The notes under the pieces were generated by a model. It was not told where the DNA came from, did no database searches, and worked only from the letters and a program-made list of their open reading frames with translations. Below are positions 39,501 through 53,700 of a stretch of DNA of 64,000 nt, piece by piece. The translations under genes were made by a program, and so were the position numbers. Source of the DNA: Monarcha castaneiventris obscurior (taxonomy: Eukaryota; Chordata; Aves; Passeriformes; Monarchidae). How positions within the stretch are numbered: the stretch's first letter is position 1; every line of letters begins with the position of its first letter. The stretch lies in NCBI GenBank assembly GCA_026261815.1, contig JAMPIT010000550.1, forward strand, positions 744,001 through 808,000, written 5' to 3'.

Positions 39501-42500
39501 AGCATGGTCATTCCCCAAAATCCTAATTCCATGGTATAAAGCAACAAAACTCACAGAAATAATGATTTTGTAGTCAGAACAAAATTACTTAGGAAAGGAA
39601 AGTGAAAGCTGTGCACTTACAGGGGTCTCCCGTCAAAGACAGGCGTTTTTACATCTCCAGATTCTTGTTCTGCTTCAGTTTTGTCTTACCACTGTCATTT
39701 AGGAGCTCACAGGCATTTGCTGAGGATTAATTCAACTCCAGTCACTCTCCTTCCCCTCTGTTTTGCTTGCAACTACCTAATAGCTAAAAGGACTACATGC
39801 ATACAAGAAACATTCCACTACCAGGTGAACAAACCACAGCCAGGTATTTACAGAGCAACTCCATCACAGCACTACTGAGGACTTGCAGGTTTAGCCCAAG
39901 CAGATTTACCGTGAACAGAAAAAGAGAAACTTGGACAAGTAAAATGCACTAGATCACAAAAGCCTGAGGACAAACAAAACCCAGAACCATTGTAGAAACT
40001 TCAGAGGGAGAACGGTTTCCCAGAAAAGGACACAATGAATATGTGAGAGTACTGGAAAAGAAATTGAGTGCCCTTGTAAGGTATACTGAGCTAATCCCTT
40101 CAATGAAAAGCACTAAGATTTCATGCTAAGATTCTTCAGTGGCTAAGCTTTTCTAAACATATTCAGGGACAGAGAGATGCTATTTTGAAAGATGCCTAGA
40201 AGGGTTTTCAGGAGACAAAGACAAAAAAAAAGTCAATGATGAGCAGTAACTGTATAATCCTGAGTCTGTACTGCCCATCTGAATGTCAGCTACTTAATGT
40301 ACAGTTCTCCTCTGACGTTTTGCTTTCACGACTGCCTGCCTGCTCGGTGCTCAAGCCACACATTTTGTTCAGCTAATCCTGATCTGTGGAGAAGTTTCAT
40401 CAGTAGCTATTTAATAGCAATACTGCTACTAAAAACACAACAAAAAATGAACAGCTGGAGTGTTACGTAGATAGATTTCCTTGCATAGAGAATAAAGACA
40501 ATCTCAGGATGCATACAGTCACTGAAAAGTTTTTCCACTGAAATGAGAAGCACCAGGTTGTGCAGACCTTATTATTAATGAGACGAATTTACTTAGCTAA
40601 GCAGCCTGGAAAACCTCATCTTCTGGGGATCTGCTTTCAGTGTGAAAGCACTGCAGTGGAGCTTGTACACACGAAACAAAGAAGAAAACCCTGAAATATT
40701 AAATATTCATTAGGTACTATTCAATTAAGGAAGGCTTTCACACAATCCATGAGTTACACTGAAAAAGGAATTGACCATTTTGAAGACAACCCTCAGCATC
40801 CACTGGCCCAGCGAGTGCAGGGATACACTCCAGCATCCCTTCTGCTCCAAACCAAAGCACAGACTATTTGTTCATTTAACATATAGATGTAACAACTTAG
40901 AGAATACCCTGACCACTGAGTCCCCAGTTTAAAAAAAACATATAACAAACCCTCAGAAACCTTCAGAAGTACAGGTATTATATTTTGGTAGCAATTTAAA
41001 AGCTAGGAACTTAGGATGACAGTCAACTTCAATACCCAGCTCTCCACCTTTATAAAGATAAAAAAGTTGAAAGATAAATCTGATCAAAATGGTTTTCTTT
41101 AAAACATACCTGTTTTTGCTCAGGCAGAAGACTCAGTGTGCCATAATCTTTTGGCCTTTGGATAAATATTCTCTAAAATGTCATTTCTGATAGGTTATGT
41201 ACAGTTTAATAGGAGGGGGGGGTTATTATTTCAGATCAGAGAGGACTCATAAATCATCTCACCATAACCACTGTGCAGTACTGCCTATTCAGCCAGCTCC
41301 TCCTGAAGAAGCCCATTGACCTGGATGAAGGATGGGCCACAGATCAGTGCTGGAGCCCTTGGCCAGCCATACTGGGCACACCACCTTAGGAGGAGGATGG
41401 CAGGACCAGGCTGTGGCCACAGAGAACCCTTCACTGTCACCCACTGTCCTCCTTCTGACAGTTCCCAAACCCATGGTTTTATTAATGGTGAATAAAATTA
41501 CCCAGCACACACGACACCCACAGAGGATCCGCAGCCATGGATCTGTGAAGTGCCCTGAACACCACATTCATACCCTAATTTTATCCTCACCCCCTTCTCC
41601 CATAAATACCCAGTACCCTAAAACTGGGTCACTGCTGCCTGGAGGGTGGCAGGGGAAAATTCATAAATATTGATGCAGGAAAAATAAATAAACTTTTATT
41701 GGAGGAGTGGGTTCTGTCTACTGCGCCCCAGGAGCCTCAGTGCCAACAGCATTCTGTGGTGCCAAACATAATTTAAAGGCTGAATTTTATGCCAACTCAC
41801 AGGCCCTGTCAAGGCTTCACATTTTCCATTTCAGCCCATTAGTATCACGAGAAGTCAAGAGCCTTCTTTGGCCTTATCACCACTTCTGGAAAGGACTTGT
41901 ACTCCCTCCAAAAGCTGCCTCTCCTGATGAGGCTACGAGAGAAGATGCTCTTCACATGCCAGGAAAGCAGAAACTCCACCACCTCTAAACTGCAAAGTCC
42001 AGCACCAGTCAGCAGGAGTTGTGCTTTGAAGTGATGCATTTGCAAAAGAGGTTTTCTGATGGTTTTCTGATTCAGAAGAGCCTTCTAATAATGAACTGCA
42101 TGGCCCATAACTATTTCAGGTTGGTGGTTTTTAAATAGCACAAAAAATTCATGATAAATTATGTTTTTTAAATAACTTAGGGTAGGGAAAAAATAATCAC
42201 AACCAATTCATCTATTTGCAAGGAAAAGCCATCCAGTAAACACCTCTGTCATAAAGGAGAGAACAGACAGAAAAGTTCTCCTCTACCACTGAAATTCAGG
42301 TTTTAGCACAGAGGCAAAGAGCAGACAGTGTGGGCTGAGCTCAGTACGTCACTGATTATCTCCTCGAGAGAATAATACAGCTTTCATATCAAGAACACAC
42401 AGTTATAGGTCTCTGCAAGAAATTGCTCAGAAATACAATTAGCAGGTAATGTAACTGAACAAATATGTCTCATGGAAAGGACATAAACTTCAAATTAACC

Positions 42501-44190
42501 AGTGCCTGAACTGACTTTGTTGTTGAGCACATTACATAGAAGCTGAAACCACCACAGCTCAACAAACCCAGCCTCAAACTGAAGGGACATTCAAGCCATC
42601 AATCACGGGGAGCCAAAGTTTGCACCCAACAGAAGCTTATGAACAGAAAGACAAAGCCACTTGCATATTTTTGATGCAACACGTTCTATTCAAGATGTTG
42701 TTGTTCTTTTGATATTCAAACAGTTCTCACTGGCATTGAAGTTACCCCTAATTTGTTCTACCAGCCCAGCCAAGAGAGCAGTGAGCTGCAGCTGGGGAGG
42801 CAGAAGGTGGTAACAGACTGAAGAAAGCTGTATGGAGTCTCAGAGAAGGTTTTCTGTCCTTTCACTGCAGGGATGTGTGTGCAGAAGGAGTGCAGGCTCT
42901 TTAACCAGTGCGCCTGGAGGCCCCCCGATGAAAATGCCTTCACATACCCAACCTGTGTGCCTGCATCATTTATTTTTTGCATGAGTGAGAAGTTTCAACA
43001 CCTCTGGTGTTTGCCAAAGAATCAAAGCATTAAAAACGAAAGCAAACTGACTGCTCCTGTCCCACAGTAAGGCGGCACAAACACGTGTCATCACTCATAT
43101 CCATGCTTACAGGCGCTGAATTATCCTCCCTTGGTTCTAAAAGCAAGGGCCAGCAGTCCAAGGAGAAAAATATCACAGCTACAACAACTAAAACCAAAGT
43201 AAAAAACTGGCATTTTAATCCCTCCAATCTTACATGACAAACACCTTCTCACAGTAATCAATAGGTGTCATGTCCCCTCAAACTGGCAGTTTTCTGCATG
43301 TCCAAACCAGAATGTTGGTGCCCACCAGAAACCAAATCAGTGCTGCAGGGCAAGCTTCACTCCCAAACATCCACCTCTCCTCAAAGTCTTTGAGGTTTGT
43401 AAAACCACAGGCAGATTAATAAAATTGACCAAGGATGAAGAAGGACTAAAATAGCTTGCTTTCTTTCTAAAGCCACTGGCAAAAATCAAACCAATTAAAA
43501 TCATGATCTGAGTCAGTTTTAGTCGATTGTTAGCACCTCGGGCAAAACACCGCTAGAGCCGAGTTGCAGTTGGTTTCCAATTCAGCTGTCAGTGTGACAG
43601 GGGAAGGAGCTTGAGGAGATGAAGGAAGACATTAATAATAACAGGAGCAAAAATGAGAGCTTGGTGCACACCATGGGCACAGGGCACAGGATTTGCATCA
43701 ACTTCCCATGCCTATCTGACAGCAAGCCTGGCCCAGGGTAAGAATAAAACCAGGCAAGAAAGAGGAAAACTTGAAGGGAAGCAAAAAAAAAAACCCCAAA
43801 AATGGTGCACAGACACACAGTCAATAAAGAATACTTTTACAAAGCAGTTTAAACCAAACGTTCCCAGAAAAAATGCTTTCATTGAGCAGGTGACAAAAGC
43901 ACCTTGCACAGACCATTATGGATGTTTCATGGACAGCACGTCCTGTCACCCGACCAAGCAGAGAGGGAAGGCTGGGATCATCAGCACCAAACCCAACATA
44001 AATATCCCTCTGGATCAGTAACTGGCACACCAAACCATGGGATGAGGACACCCTATGTATCTGTGTGCCATCCACATTAGAGAATCACCTCAGCTGGCTT
44101 CATCCTGGACAACAGGATGCAGTGACAGCAGCAGTATCTGCAAGAGGCCGGAGGGGACAATGTAAGGCTATCCTACAAGGTTATCCTACA
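33550..44190. other. Intron sequence, nothing recognised
   Basis: Mixed and AT-rich sequence with short frames only. An LTR-like stretch near 41.57-41.70 kb (CATAAATACCC, then AATAAATAAACTT about 90 bases later) has no definable ends. Confidence 0.5.
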
Positions 44191-44355
44191 AAACACCTGG
44201 GTACTGATGGTGACTCATGCCCAAGAAGCACCACCATGTAACAAGTCACCAGCAAAGGAACGAGGCTGTGCTCTGACTGCTGCTGGATTCCTGGGATGGA
44301 AAACCATGGCAGGTGGGAAGCTGCTGTGTGCAGTCCCACACAAGCCACTGAGGCT

Positions 44356-44590
44356 GCTGAAGGTGCAGGCGAGTCAGGCCAATCTGCAGAGGCAAAAGCC
44401 ATCCAACCAGCCCTGGAGAGTGCTGAAGGACAGGAGTGACCTGGCCTGAGTCCCTGCACCGGCCCCTGGGTGGTGGCCAGTGCCCTGTGGGGCAGCTGCA
44501 GCAATCGGCAGCGCGGGGTAAAGGCTGCACCAGGGCAGGACGTGGCTGCACGGGGAGAAAACAGCACTCTGAGGGAGTGTCATGTGCAAT
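44356..44590 (+). mobile_element. Degraded endogenous retrovirus pol fragment, RNase H-like
   Basis: In the frame starting at 44356 the translation contains SGQSAEAKAIQPAL, resembling the RNase H helix with the conserved Glu. In the same frame at 44467 it reads WVVASALWG, resembling the segment after the conserved Thr-Asp-Ser motif, and HVQY near 44585. The frame is broken by TGA at 44437-44439. The position where the family has its catalytic Asp reads Thr-Gly-Pro, so the remnant is inactive. Sequence to either side (about 44190-44355 and 44590-44745) may belong to the same element, but I cannot align it. No LTRs were identified. Confidence 0.5.
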
Positions 44591-44749
44591 ACACATCAAT
44601 AGCAAGACAATCATTTGCCCAAGGCAACGTGTTTATTGTACAAGGTACCTCGCAACAACAGCAGAGTGCCAGTCACATCAGGATACAGCAGCCACGGGGC
44701 ACCAAGGCAAGGCTGGGCCACCAAGTAATAGCAACAGAATAAACACACA

Positions 44750-47700
44750 ACTCCAAGCTGTTCTGACAGAACGTGACCCCTGACAGAAGCAGCTCAAATC
44801 TAAAAAAAACCCAAATGATCAAGCAACAACAACAAAAAACACCACCACAGGACAGAAGCTAAAAATAAGATTCAGCAACATTGCTTTTCATCAGGTCTTC
44901 TTCTGTGCCTGACAAGGAAGAGCAGTGAGCAATACCTGCCCTCACTTTGGATTCAGGATCACAAACAACTCATCAGTTCCCAATAGTTCATGTGCAGCTT
45001 GAGCCAAGGTATCATTTTTCTGGGGAGGAAAAACAAGAGTGGGAAACTACTACAACTCTAAAAATACCAGGGAGTGACTGGGCTGGGTCCTCAGCAGATG
45101 CTGACTTCTCCTGCCACTTCTCACATGCGTGTGCTCACTTGGGCAGCAGACACACTGTGAGCCACGTCCAGACACCCATCGCCCCTCCTGAGGGTAAGGG
45201 AGGGCCTTTTCTTCGCAGGAAAGCCTGGCAAGGGGCTCAATCCCTTTTAGCTGCACCCTCCAGTGCTTCAGGCTGATCTAAAGTAGGTCCTTGCGCTTCA
45301 CGAGGCACTTAGAGGAGCACAGGAAGGATTTACAGGTTTGTCACCCCCCCCAACTTGCGGACAGCACCCCACAGAGGCAGAGACACTCAAAAGGACCAGT
45401 TTCCAGAGGTAGCCAAGGTGCAGGAAATAATTAATTAGTGAATTATTTCAGCCTACTGAAAGAGGTGGACAACTGACAGTCTTTGCATTTTGCGTTTCCC
45501 ATCCTCAACTTCCCTCCCAGATGAGGTGCAAAGGATCAAGGCATGAGGTGTTTCTAAAAGGACAAGCAGAAAAAAGACGAAGCTGGGTTCACGCAAAGGA
45601 GTGTTTAATACCACAGCACCCAGAGAAAAGCCCGTGACTGCTGAAGATGGGAATTTAGCTACCACCATGCCACATCAAAGGAAACCTCATCAAGTTTCAG
45701 TCTTCTGCTTTGAAACCTGTCCCACGCCTTTCTCATATGCCTGCACGTCCTGATCAATTAGCTTACGTCAAAGCCTTGTTACACACACACACAAGTTTTA
45801 ATTGATTTACTCAAGTCAGTGAGCAAGGAATAAATTACATCTTGGAAAACAAAGCTGGGCAGACTAGGGCAGCCCGCTTCACTGCTATGAGATTTCAAAG
45901 TTGAGAAAGAAAGGCGGATCTGGTTTGTGCCCAGTTTGATGGAAAGCCTCGAACTGCCTGGTGCTCTGAGAGCCGTGTTAGCCTGGCCTCGCCACCAGCC
46001 AGCCCTGACTGCTTGCAGCAGGGCAGCCAGGGTACTGAGCCTACAAGTACAGCCATGCTCCACACAAAGAGCTTGTTTATCTGGCAATACACTTACACTG
46101 ATCACAGTGGTATTAGCTAGAATTTATAAAGCATCAGCCGTTCTCTCTACACAGTAAAACACAGAGACATCATAGAGCACAGTGCAGCTCTGAATACTGA
46201 ATAGAAAATGCACATAAAACTAACATTTCCATGCTTTGTGATGATGGTATTTTGACTGGGTCAAAAATTGATGCCACCATCTTTTAAAGACTCTTCATTC
46301 ACACTGTATTTACCAAGGTGTTAATGATCCTTCAAGACCTTGGAGTCAATAACACTTACGTGAATAAAGGTAAAACATAAATAAGAAACAGATTAAGATA
46401 ATGCAAGAGACTGAATTATATAGCATAATTCCCAAAGCCAAATTTTGAAGCACAAAAGACCGTAATACAGCAGAACTGGAGAGGCAGCAGCTGCCTTCAA
46501 GGACATCCAGCACAGGACAGGGTAAAACTTCAAACCACAGTTTCAGTTAACAGCATCTTCCCAGCAATCTGAGGATGCAAACCAAACACAGGATTCTGCT
46601 CCCTTTTAATCACCTACAGGGTTTTCTGCTGCTGCAAGATCGGATTTCAGGAACCAAATCTGTTTCTCTTACATTCCTCAGTCTCTAACAAACTTGCTGA
46701 ACTATCATGGCAATTCCTTGTATACACACAAATCCCACACTGCACAATCAAGCCTCAAAGTTAGAGTTTATTCTAGCAATTTTCAGGCTTATCTTAGAAC
46801 ATTGATTCAACACAAGCCCCCCCCCACTTTTTATTAAAAAACCTCTGAAAATAAGAGAGCAAACATTTAAAATATTCATCACAACAGCGGTCAGCACTAT
46901 AAAATGCAAACCATATCACCCTTCCACTGAGGATTTTATTCAGCAAGGCTGATACTGAGCAGCACAAATCATGTTGCAATCTAACCTGACAAGACGGTAC
47001 TGGCTCAGGCTCTGTTCTTTATAAGGTGTCACCCAAATAAACACTGATGAGCTATCAAAGTCTCTTACCAGTAGTTATTCAAACACGTCCCATGCACAGG
47101 GATAGTTTAAAATGCTTAAAGCAGCAATAAGAACAGCAATTAGAGATCTGACTGAGGAGGCAAAAGCCCTTTAAGAAAAGACATATGAAAGAACAAGGTT
47201 TCACGCTGAGTGTAAGAATTGCTGACGAATTAATGGCAATGATCTTCACAACTTTGTGAAAGAAGAGCGATGCGTTATCTTCCCTCAGTGACAGAGGCAC
47301 GGCCGTGACAAACAGCTCACTCAGACACGTCTGAAACAGAGCGATCAAAGTGTGCCACATTTTCTTCATTTCTTTTATAAGCCTTTTGTCACTCACTCAG
47401 ACTTCCTCATGCACACTCAATTGCTCCTTCTGAAATACATTTAATGTAAGAATTTGCGATAGTGGAAACATGGCATGACAAGAACACACAACATTCACTG
47501 ATAGGAGGCCCAAACCAGAGTGCTAACAGGTTTTGGGTAAATGAAAAGTCGAGATGCTTGGCACCTTGCAGGACAGATTGTCAAGTCTCTTCTGCAGCAT
47601 TTTAGGCTGTCAAACCTGCGTGCTTTCACTGCAGTCTGGTATTACTATGAGTTTCAAAGGCAGGGCTGTTGGGGATTCTTTGCTTTCAGTACTACCACAG

Positions 47701-50700
47701 AAGTTAACCCCATTCATGCCATTAGAAAATGAAAGGACCTAAATTTTCTTTCGAGCTGTTTTATCAGTGAAAGGAAGATCTGGCTTCCAAATCCCAAATA
47801 ATTTTATCTGGTAACTATTCGGTTAAGTCTGGCAGAAGCACACACTCTGAATTCAGTGAAAATGCCCACGTACCCCCACACTGCCTTCAACTCACCAGTA
47901 AACGTATTTCTCTCTTCTGTGACAGAGCTCCTGAGCTTCAGAAAAACTCAAGTAGTAATTGCAGTAATTTTGGGGCTCATAAGGCTCACTGACACTGGTG
48001 CCACACATGGGCTTTGACAGGACTGGGAATTAAAGGACAGCACTTGTCCCAGTCCAGTGCAAGTCCAGGGCAGATCTTGCTGTCCTATGGTAAATGGAAA
48101 GCAAGACTTTGGAAACCTAGGCATAGGCAGGGGACAACTTGGAAGACTTCATTTTGAAAACCAGATTCATTCTTGAGTGTTTGAACCAATACATCTAGGA
48201 TACAGATTTAACAAGCACCAAAAATACTCACTGTTTTATAAATTGCAAAGGTGAAAAATCAGTCAAGATGACTGAAGTTTTTTTAGATCCTTGAGCTCTG
48301 AGTGACCAGAACATTACACACCCCAGTGAGCTGGTCTCCCTTCTAGATATTTAACTATTTTTTGATTTATTTATTTTTCACTTGTAAACCCAGTTCTGTC
48401 TCTCTTGATTAGAAGTTCAGCCTTCTCCTGCCACTTCACAATTTGGGTACTTTTCAGACAATCTGCAAAAGACCCAACTGGTAGAAAACATCCTCAGGCA
48501 ATGAACTCAGCCAGATAACCTGGTCTGCAAAGGTTATTTCTGAAAAGGCATTTTATTGCTGCAGAGTTATTTCTCTTAATGCGCTCAGTACTTGCAACAG
48601 CTTCAGCAGCCCAAATGCTAATGATTTTGCCAGCTCCTGCCAACAGTGATGATAAACACGTATCTTTGGTCTTCTTATGAAAAGCCCCAGAGTTGCAGCA
48701 AATCCAAAGCTCCTTTTCCTCCTCGTGCCTCACGATCTCCATCCCTGCCACTGCTAACTCCACATCTCCCCGGACTCTGGCTCCACTGATCACTCCCTGC
48801 CTCACCTGACTCCCATCACTTCTCTGCTCCTCAGAAATCCACCCTCTGCGCTGAGAAAATACATAACTGGGCTGTTGTTACACTTCCAGAAACACTGATA
48901 AATTATGCCCATAATATCTCTCTTCCATTACATTTTTCAGCTTCCTTGTGCTCTCCAGAGACTTTTCAAAGCTAATTTTCCATTGTTCTAAGTTTCACAG
49001 AATTTGCTTTCTCCTGACACTGCACCACACTTCCTCCCCCTTCCATTCTCAGCCTGGCACCTCTTACTCATCCTATAGCAATTAGAAGTTCATCCTTCAC
49101 GATCAAATGTGGAGTGAAATAAAAACCAGACACTTCCAGACCAAAAGGCAGAGCCCCTCCACCTCACTACTGAGCTTCCTGCCATCCTCCACACCACTCG
49201 AAACTGTGCTTTTATTCCAGCTGTTATATATTTCAAAATCTCTTCCTAACGCTCTTCCGAAGTGCCCAAGTAATTTTTCTGATCATACTCAAAAGTCTTG
49301 CAAAAACATCTCAGTTTTGATGGGAGGCCTTTTCAGACCAAGGGTGGAACAAGGACAGAGATGGAAAACCTGACAGGTCTTTTTCCCTAAAATAGTTCCA
49401 GTGTTCCTATTTGTCCTGAGTAACCTCAAAGAAGTTTTGCTTATGTCCCAGAGGGGGAACAAACTCAAAATTTTAAACCCTGAAAGTTTCCATGAAAGGA
49501 ATTGACAACTTTCACAGCTCTGCATAATCCTGTTCTCCTCTACATTCATTAATTGCTGCCACTCAATTAGGCATCCCTAAACAAGAACATCTACTGTTCT
49601 TAAATGAACTACTAGAAGAAGTACAAGTTTACCTTTGTTCTGCCTTCCATGCTGTTGCCTCCTTGCACAGGAGTTACTGGATCACTATCTACAGAGCCTT
49701 CACTCCTTCCCATCCCCTACCACCTACACCCCCCATGAAAGGACTGTTACTTACACGAGCTCGTCACTCCCAACATCCCAGAAATCACACGACAGAAATT
49801 CCTCCCAAAGACACAGTTAGACAAACAGAACTGGAAAACTGGGGTTTGCACTGATGATTTGAAGAGAAAAAAAACCCTCCAAACAACCAAACAAATGCCC
49901 TAAAACCCAACCCCAAAACAAAGAGCCCAACCCTTCTTCCAGCCAAAGAAAGCAAACATGCTGCTTTCCAGTGGCCAAGTAACACAGCTCTACATGGTCA
50001 ACAAGCCAGGTACAAACAAACCTCCAGCACTAAAGCAGACATTCCTTTATCAGCCTCACTGGCCAGCAAGTATCCTGACCTTGGAGTGGATCTGAAACAG
50101 ATCACACTTCAGCCCAGGAATCTTTCTGCAGCTGGTGTCAGACTTCTGACTTTCTGCTGCTGTAGCCTTCCCATTAGGTGATCAGGAAGAGACTTGTCAT
50201 TTGATCCCTTCTGACTTACTTCACTTTTACCACCTTTTATTGAGTTCCGCCAAAAAAATGAAAACCCAATATCCTTTCCTCAGAAAGCAAACACGGAGCA
50301 GAGCAGGAGGAAGAGAAGAGCAGCAGATGAAAGTCACTCCAGTTCTCCTTGCCCAATCACTTGAAAGCAGTCAGCTATTTTTGGCAGTCTCTGAATGTTC
50401 AGTCACTGGTATGCAAGATGAGAAGCAAACGTAAAGCAGAGCACATGACAAACCTGCACTGATTGTACACCAGCGTGGCTGCAGAGACCTCTCTCCTCTT
50501 TACAGGCACAAGAAATAACACTTCAACATCTGCGGGCTAGGAAGGGGCACCTGCTCTGCATGATGGCCTCAAACAATTACAAATCATGATTCCCTTAGGA
50601 AATGCATACGCCTGTAATTCCCATCAATACTACAACTCCCAAAAATACCTCCGCATCTTTATTAGGGAAGACTTTCACTGATCAGGTACTCCACCTCTGC

Positions 50701-53700
50701 ACCCCACAAGAAGTGACAATGGCTTGCAGTGACAATCGAAGTTTCTTGCTCTCTTGCAGAACTCGGAGGAACAAAGTATAAGTGACAGCAGTTTGGAGCA
50801 CTGTGTGTAATTCCAATTAAAACATTTATCGTTTTTGAGGCAGTACTGTAGCACACCTTGGGCAAACCAGGATGTAAGAGCAACACAAGAATTTCGTATG
50901 TGTACTGAACACAAAAGGTAGCTGCACACAACTCCAGAGCAGATGTAAAATCCAAAGGAGAAATGTTCCTATGTAAGCAATTTGACAGCACATTGACAAT
51001 GTGTGGAAGTAAATCCAGCCTCAGCTACTTGAACACTGTGGCCAGTACCAGCCAACTACTTAAGAGACACAAGGGGAAAAAAAGGGTACCTACCTACCAT
51101 CTTCTTGGTAACTGCTGGGAAATGGCTGAAAGAGCAAAATCAGAAGTGGTCTCTCCCCACTTGTGTCTGCTGGGAGGTGAGAGTGAGCGGGGCCGGGTGC
51201 GAGCAGAGCCGTGCTGTGCATCACCCGGAGCTCAGTCTGCCCCGCTCCCTTCTCCTGCTGGCTCTCCCCCCTGCCCCTCTCTCCCAGCTTTCCTCTCCAG
51301 TTCTTTCATACTTGCTTTCTATTGTACCTTTCCATTTTATGCAAGAAAAAATGCCCTGCCCTTTTTCCCTTCATTTAATGAAAACAAAAAATTTATAAAA
51401 TTTGATCAAAACGTCACCTACAACAGAAGAGGAAAAACTCTGAGAATTCCTGATTGCCCTTCCCTGGAGATACACAAAAGCTGTCTGGACACAGTCCTTC
51501 ATGAGTGATGTGTTCAGGAGATCCCACTTCCGCAGGGGGCTGGACTGGAGGAGCTCCAGTGCTCGCTTCCAGCGTGGACCACTCTGTGACTCCATACACA
51601 AAATGAACAGAAAAATCAAACCATTAGATGAGTGCTAATTACCACAGGATTTGAATAAACAGGCTATGGGAGGCAGGGGAAAGTGGCTCAGAACTCCTGA
51701 ACTTCTACAATTAAACACAGTGGCTAAAACCCAAGTGCAGCTGCTGGAAGCGCAGGGCTGACGCTCATCACCTCTCCCGTGCAGTCCCTGAGGAAGCCAC
51801 CAGCAATGGCAATGGTCACCTGCGGCCAGGAGAGAGAGGGAGGTGCCCAATTCCTGCCCACTGACAGGCAAGTCGCCGATGGCTTGGTCAGCAGAGGCTG
51901 GGCCGAGCCCGCCGCCCGCGCTGTGGCCACGCCGAGCTGTGTGCCCAGGGGCCTCCTCAGGGGCCTCTGTGAGGCAACAGCCCCGACAGGCCTCCAGAAC
52001 GCTCCAGATGGTTCCAGAAGGTTCCACAAAGGCCTCACCACACCTGGCAGCAGCACTGGTGCCACCTCAGTACGTGTTCAGGGGATGGGAGATGTTTTCA
52101 AGGGAGGGAGAAGACAAAGACAACCAGATGGGTACTGCCCCTGCTGCTGCTGAAACCCGGCTCTGGCACGCCAGTGTCAGCTGCTGGAGCTGGCAGTAAC
52201 AGGGATACAGAAACCCACCTGAGCAGCTCAGCACTGCCACTGGATCCCCTGTGCTGGCTTCTCAGAGGGACCAACAGAGGAGAAGCCGTAACTTTACCAA
52301 AGTGACACCCAAAGCCTGTGGAACTCTCGGGTCAGATGAGGATTGTGCGATGCCTACCTCTGATCTGACCCCACTAACACAAATGGCATTCATCCTAAAC
52401 TGGGTGGTAACTAAAAGCACGTGTATCAAAGATATCAAGCACTGGTTAAACAATTTATTCTTAAAGGAACTAAGAGAGCCTTACATCAACTGTGTCAAGC
52501 CTCAGCTTTTGAAAAGCATCCTTGGGCCACAGAACAGAGTGATCTCTGTAAATACACGTTCATTTCAGCTACAAGCACAACCAGTGCCAAAGGTAACAAA
52601 CCACCACTAGTCCAGATTTAGTCAATCTTGAACTGTGTACATGTAATGCAGCCCAGATCAATGGCAATTCGATTGCTATTTCAGGAATATCTCTTCTTCC
52701 CACTTCATTTCTGTCCCCTGCTCCCTCCCACCTCACAGTGATGCTCCAATTATTCAAACAACGTAAGCAGTGTTCAATCCATGCCAGCCCTTTCTTCCTT
52801 TAGCACTGACCTTGCCTTATACATCACTCTCACAAAACTAATTAAGTAGAGAACAGTCTCACTTTACACTCTCTTCATGAAAAGAACTGAATTACCTGCC
52901 TGAGGGTGCAATTCAAATTATTTTCGCCTTCATTTCACTCAACAACACAATACAAATATTGAGCAAGAAACCAGACCAGGCAATTCAAGGCAACCCTTTA
53001 CCCAAGATACCACACACAAAAATAAAAGGATTATTGTAAATAACATATGTAACATAATTGTCTCATTTTGGTTTTTAACATGCATTTTCATGTAAGCTTG
53101 ACCAAGACATGTTTTGGGAAAAGCGGGGAATTTTGTTAGGTCAAATGACGTAGTTGAGGAAAGAACAGTTTGGGGTCCACAAGCTCTAGAGCCAGGCTCA
53201 GCTAAGAGGGATAGGAGTGGCTGAGAAACCTTCAGTCCCACAGAAGAGATCTGAAACCACGGAATCTGTGAAAGCATCCAGCCACCAACAGGGCAGTTCC
53301 CCTCCAATACGCATAAACACCAAAGTCCTGCGCTGAAAATGCTCAGCTATGGGTTGTCTAGGATGTGAAGACTGTCCTCTTAGAGTTACAGATGTTTTGG
53401 TTGCACACAGGACACCTCCAGATTTACAGAGGTTTTTATAAACGCATGGATTCACTGCTTGCAGGGAGATTGAGGAACAGTATTTGCCCTGTCTCGCTCC
53501 TACAGAAGTGGTTCATGTAACTCTGGAGCTGTGTCTTCTTCAACACACCACAGCAGTAACACACAGCGAGGAACAGAAGCAGAAAATGAACACTCATCTG
53601 ACCCAAGGCTACACTGCAGCACTAAATTCCCAAAGCACAGGGGGGTAAGACCAGTGCCTTGCAGGAAATCACAGTAAACGGCACAAATACAGTTGAAGAC

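Noticed and set aside
41570..41710. LTR-like pairing of CATAAATACCC with a downstream AATAAATAAACTT
   Set aside because: No terminal TG/CA, no direct repeats and no partner LTR could be defined.
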